A DNA stretch of 64,000 bases, taken from the NCBI RefSeq assembly GCF_002891295.1, contig NZ_LGUI01000001.1:558001-622000 (forward strand), written 5' to 3'. Below the pieces are notes generated by a model. That model saw only the letters and a program-made list of their open reading frames with translations. It had not been told where the DNA came from and did not search any database. The DNA comes from Streptomyces eurocidicus. GTDB lineage: Bacteria > Actinomycetota > Actinomycetes > Streptomycetales > Streptomycetaceae. Below, piece after piece: positions 17,703 through 27,735 of the stretch. The position numbers and the translations under genes are program-made. How positions within the stretch are numbered: the stretch's first letter is position 1; each line of letters starts with the position of its first letter.

Positions 17703-19123
17703 CCGCGCGGAGCGCGGAAAAGGGGGCCCGGGGCGCCAGCCCCGGTTCGGGAAGGGGCGGGGTGGGGACAAAGCCCCGCGCAGCGGACCCACACCGCCCC
17801 ACCCCCACCCACCTCAGCGCCTCCCCGCCCCCCACCCCGCGGCCGAAGCAGCATCACCGCCAACACCGCCGGCGCCGTAATCAGCAACGTCATCGTCACC
17901 AACGTCAGCCCCCGCTGCATCTTCTTCCCCGAAGTCCCCGTCGCATCCCGGTAGTTCGGATGCGCGGGAAACCGCGGCGGAACCACCGCAGGCGGCGGAG
18001 CCGTACGGAACGGCGGCGGCGTTTCCGTCGACGGCGCGGCGGCCGGCGGCGCGGGAGCGTTCCCGATGGGTACGGGCCCGGGTGGCACGGCGGGAGCGGC
18101 AGGGGCGGGAGGAACGGGCGCTCCGGGCCCGGGCGCGGGCTCCTCGGGAGCCGCCGGAGGGGCGGGCGCCGCGGGAGCGGGCGGTACGGGGGCGGGCGCC
18201 GGTGGCGGTGCGGGCACCTCAGCTGCGGGGGGCGCGGGAGGTGCGGGAGGAACGGCAACTGGCGGCGCGGGAGCGGCGGGAGCGGGCGCGGGAGGAACTG
18301 CGGCGGGCGGTGCCGCGGGGCGGGTGCGGGAGGAGCGGGGCTGCGGGGGCGGGCGCGGGAGGGCGGGCGCGGGCGCTGCGGGGGCGGGCCCGGGAGGAAC
18401 CGCAGCGGGAGGCGCGGGAGCGGCCGGCGCCGGAGGGGCAGGAGCCGGAGGGGCAGGGGCGGCCGGGGCGGGCGCGGGAGGGGCGGGCGCGGGAGGCGCA
18501 GGAGCCGGAGCAGGCGGCGCGGGTGCGGGAGGCGCAGGTGCAGGCGGAGCGGGCGCAGGCGGCGCAGGTGCAGGCGGCGCAGGTGCAGGCGGAGCGGGCG
18601 CAGGCGGCGCAGGTGCGGGTGGAGCGGGGCCGGAGGAGCGGGGCGGGCGGGCCGGAGCAGGTGGCGCGGGCGCGGGAGGAGCGGGGGCAGGCGGAGCCGG
18701 GGCCGGAGGAGCAGGAGCCGGAGGGGCCGGAGCAGGAGGAGCGGGCGCAGGCGGCGGAGCCGAATCGCGGCACTTCAGCCACGCGTTCGCATCCACGGCC
18801 ACGACATGCGCCTTGACGTCCAGGCACCCCTGCCCGTTGTCCACCAGGTCGGCTCTGACCGCCCCGCCCAGCAGCTCCGCGTCGACCCGCGACGGCGGAT
18901 GCCGAGGCAGCAGATCCGGCAGACCGGTGACCAGCGCGTCCACCACCGGCGCACCGCTCACCCCGACGTTCGCCCCCGCGTCGGCCGCCACCGCCTCGCC
19001 CGTGCACACGAGCACCGCGGTCATGGCCAGACCTGCCGCATACCTTGCCCTCAGGCGTCCCCTCACGCGGAACAGGCTGCGCGCCCGCGCGGTCGTCCAG
19101 TCCCCGTTCGCCCCGGAGTTCAT
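17678..19123 (-). CDS. Secreted Pro/Ala-repeat protein with C-terminal TM anchor
   Basis: No family recognised. The 481-aa product has an N-terminal signal sequence (RYAAGLAMTAVLVCTGEAVA), a globular part of about 75 residues with a Cys pair (GQGCLDVKAHV... WLKCRD), then about 250 residues of Pro-Ala repeat (APAPPAPAPP units with occasional Val, Glu or Gly), and a C-terminal TM helix after SGKKMQRGL. This is the build of a wall-spanning surface protein. There is no LPXTG motif. The final codons (RAPRGVLNRRTG) come from palindromic repeat copy 2. ATG 19123 starts at MNSGANGDW. Confidence 0.7.
   Translation of the reverse strand: MNSGANGDWTTARARSLFRVRGRLRARYAAGLAMTAVLVCTGEAVAADAGANVGVSGAPVVDALVTGLPDLLPRHPPSRVDAELLGGAVRADLVDNGQGCLDVKAHVVAVDANAWLKCRDSAPPPAPAPPAPAPPAPAPPAPAPPAPAPPAPAPPAPARPPRSSGPAPPAPAPPAPAPPAPAPPAPAPPAPAPPAPAPPAPAPPAPAPAPPAPAPPAPAPAAPAPPAPAPPAPAAPAPPAAVPPGPAPAAPAPALPRPPPQPRSSRTRPAAPPAAVPPAPAPAAPAPPVAVPPAPPAPPAAEVPAPPPAPAPVPPAPAAPAPPAAPEEPAPGPGAPVPPAPAAPAVPPGPVPIGNAPAPPAAAPSTETPPPFRTAPPPAVVPPRFPAHPNYRDATGTSGKKMQRGLTLVTMTLLITAPAVLAVMLLRPRGGGRGGAEVGGGGAVWVRCAGLCPHPAPSRTGAGAPGPLFRAPRGVLNRRTG
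18066..18780 (-). repeat. Low-complexity Pro-Ala coding repeat
   Basis: About 700 bp of degenerate tandem units built from GCGGGAGGC/GCAGGCGGC-like triplets on the plus strand, encoding APAPPAPAPP on the minus strand. The repeat causes open frames on both strands. It is likely unstable by slippage and variable in length between strains. Confidence 0.8.
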
Positions 19124-19155
19124 CCGATAGACGGAACACCCGCCCAATCGTGCGA

Positions 19156-20085
19156 TCAGGCGATGTCCAGAATCGCCTTCCCGTGCAGCCGCCGCTGGAG
19201 AAGGGCGTCGACGGCCTCGGCTGCCCCGCCCCAGCCGCCCCGCCACGAGATCTGCGGTTCGAGCTCGCCGGCGGCGACCCGGTGGGCGAGCCAAGTCAGA
19301 TCGGACGCGAGGCCCGAGCACTCCGGCAGGGAAAAGGTGACGATCGAGCGATCGTGCCGCCCGTTGTCGGCGAAGAGCGCGCCGAAGGGGAAGTTCTCAC
19401 CCTGGTGCGCGGAGTGCCCGACGGCGACCAGCGTGCCGCCCTGCGCCAGGAGCCCGTAGGCGTCGACGAGTTGCTGCCCGCCCACCATGTCCACGACGCC
19501 GTCCACCGGCTCTCCCACCGCCTGGGGCCCGGCCACGACCTCGTGCGCCCCGGCGGCCCGCAGGCTGTCACCGTGCTTGTCCGGGTCCCCGGTGGACGCG
19601 ATGACGTGCGCTCCCCCGAGGCGCGCGAGCCGCACCGCGTACCGGCCGGCGCCGCCCGTCGCGCCCGTGACCAGTATTCGCCTGCCCAGGATCGGGCCGA
19701 CCCGGTGCAGAGCGCGCAGCGCGCTCGCCCCCGCGACGGGGACCGTGCTGACCGCCCCCGGATCCGCCCCGGCCGGGACCGTACCGATCCAGTCGGTGTC
19801 CACGGCACGGAGTTCCGCCCACGCCCCGGCCACGCCGAGCGTGACGACGGGCGTACCGGCCGCCGGCCCGGACCCGTCGGCGGCGGCCCGCTCCACCACT
19901 CCGGCCGCGTCCCAGCCGAGAACGGCCCCGTCCGGCGCCTCCTGCAGCATGAACCGCACCTCGCCGTAGTTGAGGGACGTCGCCGTCACCCGGATCAGCG
20001 CCTGGTTCGGGGCCGGTTCGGGATCGGGCGCCTGACCGAGGCGCAGTCCGGCGGGGGCGGAACGGTCGACGAGCAGAGCACGCAT
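19156..20085 (-). CDS. Zinc-independent quinone oxidoreductase-like alcohol dehydrogenase (MDR superfamily)
   Basis: NADPH-dependent reductase, 309 aa, of the quinone oxidoreductase type. The N-terminal GroES-like domain includes [13 protein letters not shown] (the N-Y-x-E/D element of QOR proteins) and GWDAAGVVE. The Rossmann domain has [20 protein letters not shown]. The catalytic zinc ligands of true ADHs are absent. ATG 20085 lies nine bases after GAAGGG. It is divergent from a TetR gene across a perfect palindrome, so it is probably the regulated target. Confidence 0.85.
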   Translation of the reverse strand: MRALLVDRSAPAGLRLGQAPDPEPAPNQALIRVTATSLNYGEVRFMLQEAPDGAVLGWDAAGVVERAAADGSGPAAGTPVVTLGVAGAWAELRAVDTDWIGTVPAGADPGAVSTVPVAGASALRALHRVGPILGRRILVTGATGGAGRYAVRLARLGGAHVIASTGDPDKHGDSLRAAGAHEVVAGPQAVGEPVDGVVDMVGGQQLVDAYGLLAQGGTLVAVGHSAHQGENFPFGALFADNGRHDRSIVTFSLPECSGLASDLTWLAHRVAAGELEPQISWRGGWGGAAEAVDALLQRRLHGKAILDIA

Positions 20086-20121
20086 GGCGGTGCACCCTTC
20101 ACTGAGGATCAAGGAATCCAG

Positions 20122-20142
20122 TTATGCCACTGAGTGGCATAA
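20122..20142. promoter_or_regulatory. Perfect palindromic operator between quinone reductase and tetR
   Basis: Arms TTATGCCACT (20122-20131) and AGTGGCATAA (20133-20142) flank a single central G. A half-site-like AGTGGCA recurs at 20151. It sits midway between the two divergent start codons, where both promoters must lie. It is a strong candidate for the binding site of the TetR protein at 20182. Confidence 0.65.
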
Positions 20143-20181
20143 GCGCGCAAGTGGCACTCGCCTCTCGGATACGATCACCCC

Positions 20182-20841
20182 ATGACCGCTGAGCCCCCGC
20201 CGTCCGGCGACGCCCGCCTCCCCCTGCGCGAGCGCAAGAAGCTGCGCACACGGCAGGCGCTGATCGACACCGCCCTGGAGCTGTTCACCGCCCGGGGCTT
20301 CGGCGGGGTGACCCTCGACGAGCTCTGCGACGCGGTGGAGATCTCCAAGCGCACGTTCTTCCGCAACTTCGCGGGCAAGGAAGACGTGGCCATGGCGCCC
20401 ACGCAGGATCTGTGGCGGACGTTCCTCGACGACCTGGAGACCCGCGAGCCGGGCGACCGCCCGGTGGCCGAAATGCTCCAGGAGGCCCTGTTCGCCTCGC
20501 TTGAACGAATGACCGAGGACGGCTGGGCCCACCGCGTCCTGCTGAGCCGGCGACTGGCGGGGAAGACCCCGTCCATGGACGCGCACGGCCTGCACTTCTG
20601 CCACGGGACGAGCCGTGCGGCTCTCGACATCCTGCACCGCCGGTTCCGCTTCGACGCCCCCGACGACCTCCGCCCGCGCCTCGCCCTGGACTTGCTGATC
20701 GCCGCCTCCCACTGCGCGATCGAGCAGTGGACGAACCGGCCGGGCACGCCCACCCGCGAGGACCTCGCGACGGACCTGCGCGCCGCGTTCGCGGCGCTGC
20801 CGGGCAGTCTGACGCTGACGGCCGCCGTACGGGCGGAGTAG
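20182..20841 (+). CDS. TetR-family transcriptional regulator
   Basis: 219-aa repressor. The HTH is clear: RQALIDTALELFTARGFGGV and TLDELCDAVEISKRTFFRNF followed by AGKEDV. The C-terminal domain is the usual variable ligand-binding bundle. It is divergent from the quinone reductase; both genes face the 21-bp palindrome, indicating autoregulation plus control of the reductase. Confidence 0.88.
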   Translation: MTAEPPPSGDARLPLRERKKLRTRQALIDTALELFTARGFGGVTLDELCDAVEISKRTFFRNFAGKEDVAMAPTQDLWRTFLDDLETREPGDRPVAEMLQEALFASLERMTEDGWAHRVLLSRRLAGKTPSMDAHGLHFCHGTSRAALDILHRRFRFDAPDDLRPRLALDLLIAASHCAIEQWTNRPGTPTREDLATDLRAAFAALPGSLTLTAAVRAE

Positions 20842-20900
20842 GCGGGCCCGGGCGCCGGGCCGGGCGGCAGAGCCGACCCGGGCCGGGCGCCCCTCCCCAC

Positions 20901-21353
20901 TCACCCCACGGACGAATCCCGCAGCTCGAACCACACCCGCTTGCCCACGAGCGTGAGCCCGTCCCACTCCCACGCCACCCCGGACGCCTCCGACAGCCGC
21001 TGCACGAGCATCAGCCCCCGCCCGCCTTCCGCGTCCACGGCAGCCTCACGCCGCCACGGGAGCCGACCGGGGTCGGTGTCGCTCACCCCCACGACCACGT
21101 GGTCGTGATGCACGGCCACCTCGACGGCGAGACTGGTCACGCGCGCGTGCCGCACGACGTTGGAGACGACGTCGGACACGCAGAGGCAGGCGTTCTCGAT
21201 GAGGGCGTCATACCCGCTCGCGACGAGCGCGGCGGCGACGAACTCCCGTGCGACGCGGGCGGTTCCCGGCCAGGCGGGAGCCGTGAACCGGTAGTTGGAC
21301 GCAGGTTCCGCGCCGTCGGTAGTGCGGGGACGGTCGAGCGTTGCCGTACTCAT
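20901..21353 (-). CDS. ATP-binding protein, HATPase/anti-sigma RsbW-like
   Basis: Small GHKL ATPase of 150 aa. It has the N-box ENACLCVSDVVSNVVRHARV, a G1-like VGVSDTDPGRLP and the late EGGRGLMLVQRLSEASGVAW. Such proteins are abundant in Streptomyces beside XRE/DUF397 pairs; some act as serine kinases or anti-sigma factors, most are uncharacterised. ATG 21353 follows GGGAGACCCC. It is divergent from the XRE gene at 21601 and forms a module with it; a similar module lies at 53028-54846. Confidence 0.85.
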   Translation of the reverse strand: MSTATLDRPRTTDGAEPASNYRFTAPAWPGTARVAREFVAAALVASGYDALIENACLCVSDVVSNVVRHARVTSLAVEVAVHHDHVVVGVSDTDPGRLPWRREAAVDAEGGRGLMLVQRLSEASGVAWEWDGLTLVGKRVWFELRDSSVG

Positions 21354-21466
21354 GGGGTCTCCCTTGAGGCTGATGACGATCTGCCGCGCCTTGTCGACAC
21401 CCGTGGCCCGACTGCCGCAAACCCACAACTGGCATGCAGACAGCTGCACTTCGAGATGCCCCAGCG

Positions 21467-21508
21467 ACATCACGCGATGTGAGCCAGACCATAGGGCACA
21501 TGCATGTG
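21467..21508. promoter_or_regulatory. Palindromes in the HATPase/XRE divergent region
   Basis: ACATC-ACGC-GATGT (21467-21480) and the perfect 12-mer CACATGCATGTG (21497-21508) lie in the 247-bp divergent intergenic region. They are plausible operator half-sites for the XRE regulator. Spacing to start codons (93 bp and more) is compatible with promoter overlap. Confidence 0.35.
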
Positions 21509-21600
21509 ACCACTCAAGCGAAGGCCAACGCCTGTGCCCCTTCGGTGGACCCGCAAGACTGTGCGCTGCACACTTGGCACGCAGACCAGAGAGGGAACCC

Positions 21601-22452
21601 ATGCCACCCCGGAGCAGCCCAACCGCGAGGCAAGCACGGCTCGGCGCCGAGCTCCGCAAACTGCGTGAATCAGCTGGCCTACTCACACGAGCGGCCGGTG
21701 AGCTGCTCGGCGGAAACCAGGCGCAGATCAGCCACATCGAGTCCGGGCGCTGGGGCGTCAGCTCCGAGCGAGTCCGACGGTTCGCCGCCATCTATTCGGT
21801 TGCCGATTCCAAGTTGATCGCCGCTCTCTGCGCCATGGCAGATGAGCGAGGCAAGGGTTGGTGGGAGAGCTACCGAGCAGCCCTGCCTGTGGGGTTCCTC
21901 GACATCGCGGAGCTCGAACACCATGCGCAATACTTGCGGGCCTTCCAGACGCTCACCGTCCCGGGCATCTTCCAGACCGGGGACTACGCGCGCACGATCT
22001 TCAGTGGCCGTATTCCCGCACTGCCCGCCGCCCAACTCGATGTCAGGGTCGAACACCGCGTGCGGCGGCGTGCCATCTTCGAACGACCCACCCCGCCGCC
22101 CTTCGAGGCGATCATCCACGAGGCCGCCTTGCATGCGCTCTACGGCGGCCGGAACGTGGCTCGTGAGCAGCTGCGTTACTTGCTGGAGGTCTCCGAATGG
22201 CCCACCGTGGAGGTGCGGGTCATTCCGTTCACCACCGAAGAGTTCATCGGGTCCGCCCAGAGCATGCTCTACGCGGGCGGAGTCGTCCCGCAACTGGACA
22301 CAGTGCAGCTGGACTCCACCTACGGTTCGATCCTCCTGGACGCCCCGTCGCAGCTTGCCAGCTACCGGGCCACGTATGACGCGCTCGAACGCGTATCCCT
22401 AGAAGTAGACGAGTCCCGAGATGTCATTTCCCGTATCGCAAAGGAACTGTGA
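21601..22452 (+). CDS. XRE-family regulator with DUF5753-type domain
   Basis: 283-aa HTH protein of the large Streptomyces BldB-partner-like class. The N-terminal HTH reads LGAELRKLRESAGLLTRAAG and NQAQISHIESGRWGVSSERV. The C-terminal DUF5753 region contains VPGIFQTGDYARTIF, RRRAIFER, IIHEAALH and QLDTVQLDS. ATG 21601 follows GAGAGGGAACCC. It is followed after a short gap by a DUF397 gene, its usual partner. Confidence 0.88.
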   Translation: MPPRSSPTARQARLGAELRKLRESAGLLTRAAGELLGGNQAQISHIESGRWGVSSERVRRFAAIYSVADSKLIAALCAMADERGKGWWESYRAALPVGFLDIAELEHHAQYLRAFQTLTVPGIFQTGDYARTIFSGRIPALPAAQLDVRVEHRVRRRAIFERPTPPPFEAIIHEAALHALYGGRNVAREQLRYLLEVSEWPTVEVRVIPFTTEEFIGSAQSMLYAGGVVPQLDTVQLDSTYGSILLDAPSQLASYRATYDALERVSLEVDESRDVISRIAKEL

Positions 22453-22462
22453 GCGGCTCGCG

Positions 22463-22642
22463 ATGAGCGGATCCATAACGTGGCAGAAATCCTCGTTCTC
22501 CGAGGCCGAAGGCAGCTGCGTCGAGCTGAGACGTCACGATGGGCACGTCGGGATCAGGGAGAGCGAGCATCCCGAGGCCGTTATCTACACCACCCCCACA
22601 ACCGCCCGCGCCTTCCTGACCCGCGTCAGACAGCTCCCGTAA
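22463..22642 (+). CDS. DUF397 small protein
   Basis: 59-aa protein with the complete DUF397 pattern: ITWQKSSFSEAEGSCVEL, then VGIRESEHPE, and TTARAFLTRVR. Proteins of this family bind or modulate the adjacent XRE regulator in known streptomycete examples. It starts 10 bp after the XRE stop codon. Confidence 0.88.
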   Translation: MSGSITWQKSSFSEAEGSCVELRRHDGHVGIRESEHPEAVIYTTPTTARAFLTRVRQLP

Positions 22643-22691
22643 CGGACACCCCACCACCCCGGGCTCGTCGAGCCCGCACCCGGAGGCGCAC

Positions 22692-23189
22692 ATGAACCAC
22701 CCGTCACAGAACGCCCAACAGACCCCCCTCTGGCACAGATCCCTCCACTCCACATGGATGCTCGCCGCAGGCGTCATCCTGGCGGCAGCACTCCTCACAG
22801 TCGCGTTCCTCGACGCGGAATACCGGTCGGTGTCCCTGGTCCTGCTCCTGGCCGCCGCGAGCTTCCTCGCCGTAGGCGCGATCAAGGTCTCGGTCACGCC
22901 GCGAGGCGTCGCGGTCACCTCGGCTCTGCTGCCGTTCCTGCGTCGGCGCATACCGCTGCACCGGATAGACCGGGCCGACGCCCGCTGGACCCGGCCGATG
23001 GAGATCGGCGGCTGGGGATATCGCTGGAAGCCGGGGCTCCGTGCCGTGTCCCTCCGTGAGGGCGACGCCCTCTGGCTCACGCTGGATCGGGGCAAGCAGT
23101 TCGTCATCACCATCGACGACGCCGGAACGGCCGCCGAGCTGATCAACAGCCATGCGCCCGCCGCCCGCGAGGGGCGGGAAACGCGCTGA
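22692..23189 (+). CDS. Membrane protein with PH-like domain, unknown function
   Basis: 165 aa with two closely spaced N-terminal TM helices (about residues 22-42 and 48-66), followed by a cytoplasmic beta-rich region (KVSVTPRGVAVTS ... FLRRRIPLHRIDRADARW ... LREGDALWLTLDRGKQFVI) with the look of a bacterial PH domain. The start ATG is preceded by GGAGGCGCAC. No specific role can be given. Confidence 0.75.
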   Translation: MNHPSQNAQQTPLWHRSLHSTWMLAAGVILAAALLTVAFLDAEYRSVSLVLLLAAASFLAVGAIKVSVTPRGVAVTSALLPFLRRRIPLHRIDRADARWTRPMEIGGWGYRWKPGLRAVSLREGDALWLTLDRGKQFVITIDDAGTAAELINSHAPAAREGRETR

Positions 23190-23223
23190 CGACCCCCGCC
23201 CGGGACGCCGCCCAGGCCCCCGC

Positions 23224-23970
23224 CTAGGACGCCGCCGGCCGCGCCGCCGCCAGCAGCCGGTCCGTGTCCTCCGGACACAGCAGCAACGCCCGCCCCACCG
23301 TCGCCAGAACCTCCCGCTCCGCCGGCCGGTACGGGCCGTCCGCCAGGGCGATCCGCGCGCCCTGGAGCAGGATCGTTTCCCGGCCCGCCGGGGCGAGGTG
23401 CGGAGCCAGTGGTTCCAGGGCCTCGTGGAGTTCGATGGCGAGTGCCGTGCCCCGGGGGTCGAAGCCGTCGCGCCCGCAGCCCGCCGTGCCGTCGCCGAGG
23501 CCGCCGCCGCCCGCGTACATGCCGGGGAGGCGCCCCGTGTCCGCGGCGAGGGCCTCGATGAGGGTGATCAGCTGTTCCTCGCTGCAGTCGACGAAGCCCG
23601 CGGCCCGTACCGCGCCGACCGCCGCGCGGCGGACCGTACGGGCCTCGGTGCCACCCGCGGCGAGGACGGCCAGGGCGACGGTGTGGACCGCGTCGCGGAG
23701 CATCGCGGAGAAGCGGGTGGTGGTGGGGTGGTCGAGGACGTCCATGCCGTAGCGGGTGCGGCAGGCGGTGCACTCGACGACCGGGCCCACCGGGCCGCGC
23801 GGCAGCAGTGGGACGCCGAACGCGACGAGACGGCGGCGGCCGGTGCGGCGGCGGTAGTTGCGGTCGCCCCCGCACCCGGGGCAGTAGAACTCGCCGTCGC
23901 CGACGGTCCGCCATACGGTGCGCACGCCCACCACGCACCGGTCCGGACCGGATCGGCCTCGCGCGTACAT
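23224..23970 (-). CDS. TerB-like protein with N-terminal zinc ribbon
   Basis: 248 aa from an ATG nine bases after GGAGG. The N-terminus carries two CxxC pairs (FYCPGCGGDRNY and ECTACRTRYG) forming a zinc ribbon. The remainder is helical with acidic motifs (FVDCSEEQLITLIEALAAD and ADGPYRPAEREVLATVG) resembling TerB/tellurite-resistance domains, where conserved acidic residues bind metal. TerB-fold proteins are linked to metal or phage-stress responses; no ter operon is nearby, so function is open. The promoter at 24018-24047 carries a palindrome between -35 and -10. Confidence 0.72.
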   Translation of the reverse strand: MYARGRSGPDRCVVGVRTVWRTVGDGEFYCPGCGGDRNYRRRTGRRRLVAFGVPLLPRGPVGPVVECTACRTRYGMDVLDHPTTTRFSAMLRDAVHTVALAVLAAGGTEARTVRRAAVGAVRAAGFVDCSEEQLITLIEALAADTGRLPGMYAGGGGLGDGTAGCGRDGFDPRGTALAIELHEALEPLAPHLAPAGRETILLQGARIALADGPYRPAEREVLATVGRALLLCPEDTDRLLAAARPAAS

Positions 23971-24017
23971 CACGGCGCACCTCCATAACGCCACGACCCC
24001 ATGGTCGCGTTGACGTG

Positions 24018-24047
24018 ATGTTAGCCACATCGTTGATGTGGCGTCAG
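24018..24047 (-). promoter_or_regulatory. Promoter with palindrome in the spacer, upstream of the TerB-like gene
   Basis: Read on the minus strand: CTGACG (-35), an 18-bp spacer, TAACAT (-10). The spacer is filled by the perfect palindrome CCACATC-AAC-GATGTGG. A repressor bound there would block RNA polymerase directly. The regulator is not identifiable. Confidence 0.5.
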
Positions 24048-24168
24048 TACCCCGTGCGCTGAGTCCGGGCGCCAGTTGGCCGAATACCTCGCCGGGCCAC
24101 CGGATACGGTGGATTCGGCAACGGCCGCTTGACGCCCGGACCGGACCCGGCCGGGCCGGGCGCCGGCC

Positions 24169-26329
<2,161 letters not shown>

Positions 26330-27388
26330 ATGAAACGCGCTATCCATCCGGTCTTCTGCACGATCGTGCCTCCGCACGTCCTCGACAAACTCGCCCAGTC
26401 GGAGGACCCGACGGTCTCCGGGCCCGCCCGGCGCACCCTGGAGCACGACTCCCTCCAGCGCACCCGGCGCCGGATCACCACGCTGCGCGGCGCCGCCGCG
26501 CCCACGGGCACCCCCTCCGACAAGCCGCAGCGCACCATCTACGACGCGGGGCACCAAGAGGTCACGCCCGGCCGCAAGGTGCACGCGGAGGGCGACTCGC
26601 CGGTCAAGGACGCCACCGTCAACCGCGCGCACGCGGGGCTGGGCGCCACCTTCGACCTGTACCTCAAGGTGTACGGGCGGCACTCCATCGACGACTCCGG
26701 GCTGCCACTGGACGCCACCGTCCACTACGGCGAGAAATACGACAACGCGTTCTGGGACGGCTCCCAGATGGTCTTCGGTGACGGGGACAACGACCTCTTC
26801 CTGGATTTCACTATTCCGGTTGATGTCATCGGCCATGAGCTCACCCACGGAGTCACCCAGCACACGGCCAATCTGGAGTACTACGGCCAGTCGGGCGCGC
26901 TCAACGAATCCGTCTCGGATGTCTTCGGCTCGCTGATCAAGCAGTACGCGCTGGGGCAGTCCGCCGACCAGGCCGACTGGCTGATCGGGGCCGGGCTGCT
27001 GGGCCCGAACGTGGACCGGGGCGTGGCGCTGCGCTCGATGAAGGAGCCGGGCACGGCCTACGACGACAACGTGCTGGGCAAGGACCCGCAGCCGACCACG
27101 ATGGAGCACTACGTCAGGACCTCGCGCGACAACGGCGGGGTGCACATCAATTCCGGCATCCCCAACCACGCCTTCTATCTGCTGGCCACCGACCTCGGCG
27201 GCAACGCCTGGGAGCGGGCCGGGAAGATCTGGTACGCCACGCTGACCGGCGGCGAGCTGTCGTCCGACGCCGACTTCGCGGACTTCGCGCGGCTGACGGC
27301 GGCGACGGCCCGCAGCCTCTTCGGCGAGGGGGACGAGATCCAGGCCGTGCTCAAGGCGTGGTCGTCGGTGGGGGTGCCCGCCTCGTAG
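26330..27388 (+). CDS. M4-family (thermolysin/protealysin-like) zinc metallopeptidase
   Basis: Zinc endopeptidase, 352 aa. It starts MKRAIHPVFCTIVPPHVLDK, the short protealysin-type propeptide with the conserved C-x-I-V-P-P-H element, and has no signal peptide. Catalytic elements are HELTHGVTQH (zinc His169 and His173, Glu170) and GALNESVSDVFG (third ligand Glu193), plus NSGIPNHAFYLLA with the downstream His. The protein would act inside the cell or leave by a non-classical route. The start is uncertain (GTG 26294 is in frame; no clear ribosome site). The next gene encodes an emfourin-like inhibitor. Confidence 0.9.
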   Translation: MKRAIHPVFCTIVPPHVLDKLAQSEDPTVSGPARRTLEHDSLQRTRRRITTLRGAAAPTGTPSDKPQRTIYDAGHQEVTPGRKVHAEGDSPVKDATVNRAHAGLGATFDLYLKVYGRHSIDDSGLPLDATVHYGEKYDNAFWDGSQMVFGDGDNDLFLDFTIPVDVIGHELTHGVTQHTANLEYYGQSGALNESVSDVFGSLIKQYALGQSADQADWLIGAGLLGPNVDRGVALRSMKEPGTAYDDNVLGKDPQPTTMEHYVRTSRDNGGVHINSGIPNHAFYLLATDLGGNAWERAGKIWYATLTGGELSSDADFADFARLTAATARSLFGEGDEIQAVLKAWSSVGVPAS

Positions 27389-27417
27389 CGGCGGGCGAAC
27401 GGGGTAAGGATGGCGTC

Positions 27418-27690
27418 ATGCGGATTGCCATCACCCGAACCGGCGGTTTCGCCGGTATCGAGCGGCGGGCCGAGCTGGACACCACCGGCCGGCCCGACGC
27501 GACCCATGTACAGGCCCTGGCCCACCGGGCGCTCGCCTCGGCCGCCGAGGAGGGCACGGCGGTGACCGGGGTGCCGGACGGCTTCCGGTACGAGATCAGC
27601 GTGGACGGCCGTACGATCCACTGCGCCGACCCGCACCTCACCCACGATCAGCGTGAGCTGATCCGGTTTGTGCTCAAGGAAGGCGCCTGA
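27418..27690 (+). CDS. Emfourin-like inhibitor of the adjacent M4 peptidase
   Basis: 90-aa protein whose N-terminus MRIAITRTGGFAGIERRAELD has the R-x-G-G-F-A-G-I signature of emfourin, the proteinaceous inhibitor of protealysin-like peptidases. The C-terminal part YEISVDGRTIHC ... LTHDQRELIRFVLKEG matches the family's plan. It begins 29 bp after the peptidase stop, so the pair is likely one operon in which the inhibitor protects the cytoplasm. Assignment rests on motif recall and genomic pairing. Confidence 0.8.
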   Translation: MRIAITRTGGFAGIERRAELDTTGRPDATHVQALAHRALASAAEEGTAVTGVPDGFRYEISVDGRTIHCADPHLTHDQRELIRFVLKEGA

Positions 27691-27709
27691 CGCGGGGCCG
27701 CGTCAGGCG
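27684..27709. terminator. Bidirectional terminator between the emfourin-like gene and era
   Basis: Perfect 12-bp stem CGCCTGACGCGG with its complement and a 2-nt loop; it overlaps the last codons of the inhibitor gene and precedes the convergent end of era. Confidence 0.75.
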
Positions 27710-27735
27710 TCGTCCACGGTGAGCGGCGGCGAGGC

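Noticed and set aside
18066..19130. Long plus-strand Gly-Ala repeat frame opposite the Pro-Ala surface protein
   Set aside because: It is the reverse reading of the proline-repeat DNA. The minus strand has the signal peptide, TM helix and a clear start; the plus frame has none.
22424..24028. Long minus-strand frame over the DUF397, membrane protein and TerB-like genes
   Set aside because: It is a high-GC shadow with no domain; the genes in other frames have motifs and ribosome sites.
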